Assembly: GCA_030615705.1 (NCBI GenBank)
Contig: JAUWYT010000152.1
Coordinates: 1-5,216 of the forward strand
Reading direction: 5' to 3'
Length of the DNA: 5,216 nt
Source of the DNA: Chloroflexota bacterium
GTDB lineage: Bacteria; Chloroflexota; Anaerolineae; VGOG01
In this document: one piece after another, positions 4,829 to 5,216 of the stretch
How the letters are laid out: every line of letters starts with the position of its first letter
Numbering within the stretch: the stretch's first letter is position 1
The notes under the pieces: generated by a model
What the model was told of the DNA's origin: nothing
The model's database searches: none
What the model saw: the letters and a program-made list of their open reading frames with translations, nothing else
Program-made: the position numbers and the translations under genes

Positions 4829-5216
4829 CATCCACTCCATTTCGGAATGTTTCCGCAGTCCGCAATCTGCAATCCGCAATCGCAAATGGCCTCGATTACC
4901 TGGAAATAACCCGTGCAGCGGCAGAGGTTGCCGGCAATTGCTTCCTCGATCTCTTCAGCGCTGGGCCTGGGGGTCTCGTCCAGGAGGGCTTTGGCCGACA
5001 TGAGCAGGCCCGGCGTGCAGTAGCCGCACTGCACAGCCCCCTTCTCGACAAAAGCCTGCTGCAAAGGATGGAGTCCGTCGTCGTGACTCAGGCCCTCGAC
5101 CGTTACCACCTCCTGGCCGTGGGCCTTCATAGCTGGCAGTAGGCAGGAGAGGACCGCCTGGCCGTCCACTATCACCGTGCAGGCCCCGCACTCGCCCTCG
5201 TTGCAGCCTATCTTGG
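4828..5216 (-). CDS. [2Fe-2S] small subunit of a molybdenum hydroxylase (CoxS/XDH type), 5' partial with altered C-terminus
   Basis: The visible 128 residues lack about 35-40 N-terminal residues beyond the right edge. Two iron-sulfur sites are complete. The plant-ferredoxin type has C4, C9, C12 ([10 protein letters not shown]) and C24 (LSC). The second, helical type has C63 and C66 ([10 protein letters not shown]) with C98 and C100 (GNLCRCTGY). This layout is diagnostic for the small electron-transfer subunit of the xanthine dehydrogenase/CO dehydrogenase/isoquinoline oxidoreductase family, which passes electrons from the molybdopterin subunit to the FAD subunit. Those partners are not in the window, so the substrate cannot be named. 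Family similarity stops at VIEAI (residue 110). The last 18 residues ([11 protein letters not shown]...) are encoded by the heptamer repeat and the edge of the IVP cassette. All eight cluster cysteines precede that point, so the protein may still work. Its TGA stop at 4828-4830 overlaps the possible IVP start (ATGATG). Confidence 0.92.
   Translation of the reverse strand, partial: KIGCNEGECGACTVIVDGQAVLSCLLPAMKAHGQEVVTVEGLSHDDGLHPLQQAFVEKGAVQCGYCTPGLLMSAKALLDETPRPSAEEIEEAIAGNLCRCTGYFQVIEAICDCGLQIADCGNIPKWSG
4853..4887 (-). repeat. Right flank of IVP cassette: five-unit heptamer array
   Basis: On the minus strand, reading inward from 4887, the units are ATTTGCG, ATTGCGG, ATTGCAG, ATTGCGG and ACTGCGG, each 7 bp with no spacers. 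Three units of 7 bp make 21 bp, so the array translates as a 7-residue repeat (seen as [11 protein letters not shown] at the end of CoxS and LRIADCGLR in the extended IVP frame). Confidence 0.85.

Larger units (their letters stand above)
4404..4887 (-). mobile_element. Putative IVP cassette bounded by inverted heptamer arrays
   Basis: A single small four-helix-bundle gene is bracketed by ATTGCGG-type heptamer arrays that face each other in inverted orientation. The right end coincides with the point where the CoxS protein loses similarity to its family. Outermost bases also look related (CC-TTTTG-ATTGCGG at the left; CC-ATTTGCG-ATTGCGG at the right on the other strand). There is no transposase and no clear target-site duplication. 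If mobile, it would depend on another system. The mobile status is inferred from structure alone. Confidence 0.45.

Noticed and set aside
4829..4885. Upstream extension of the IVP frame to a TTG at 4885
   Set aside because: The extra residues are translated heptamer repeat; a Shine-Dalgarno and ATG pair at 4838-4828 gives the usual family length.
4404..4887. CRISPR array
   Set aside because: The repeats are contiguous 7-mers without spacers, split on both sides of a gene and inverted.
4660..5142. Plus-strand open frame of 160 codons
   Set aside because: It is antisense to the IVP gene, the repeat array and coxS, all of which have clear family motifs on the minus strand.

Overview
The window looks like chromosomal DNA from a GC-rich bacterium, most likely an uncultured lineage such as Chloroflexota. 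That placement is an inference from three things: the feel of the FabF and PlsX sequences, a long bacterial membrane/EEP protein, and a four-helix-bundle (IVP) gene bracketed by ATTGCGG-type repeats of a kind often seen in environmental genomes. No rRNA or other strong phylogenetic marker is present, so the placement is weak. All protein genes lie on the minus strand. One tRNA gene lies on the plus strand.

Positions 1-3848 hold a lipid-related run, transcribed right to left. It starts with a 635-residue multi-spanning membrane protein with a C-terminal endonuclease/exonuclease/phosphatase (EEP) domain (1941-3848). After a 90-bp gap comes plsX (861-1850). FabF follows (1-849, cut by the window edge), and its ribosome binding site overlaps the plsX stop codon. 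PlsX makes acyl-phosphate for phospholipid synthesis and FabF elongates fatty acids. The membrane/EEP protein resembles the eukaryotic lipid-remodelling protein Cwh43 in layout, so a membrane-lipid role would fit its neighbours, but this is not shown.

Positions 3849-4206 contain no gene. They hold a strong hairpin, a related half-copy and a second imperfect palindrome, which look like decayed intergenic repeats. Then comes a compact plus-strand unit: a perfect-consensus sigma70-type promoter (TTGACA, 17 bp, TATAAT), tRNA-Leu(GAG) at 4247-4329 without an encoded CCA, and a perfect 28-bp palindrome that can terminate transcription from both sides.

Positions 4404-4887 hold a small four-helix-bundle gene of the 23S-rRNA intervening-sequence protein family. 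It is flanked on both sides by inverted arrays of a 7-bp repeat (ATTGCGG and variants) and looks like a transposed cassette. It abuts, and appears to have replaced, the 3' end of a gene for the [2Fe-2S] small subunit of a molybdenum hydroxylase (CoxS/XDH type, 4828-5216, cut by the window edge). The last 18 residues of that protein are encoded by the repeat array and cassette edge. The two reading frames meet in an ATGA overlap.
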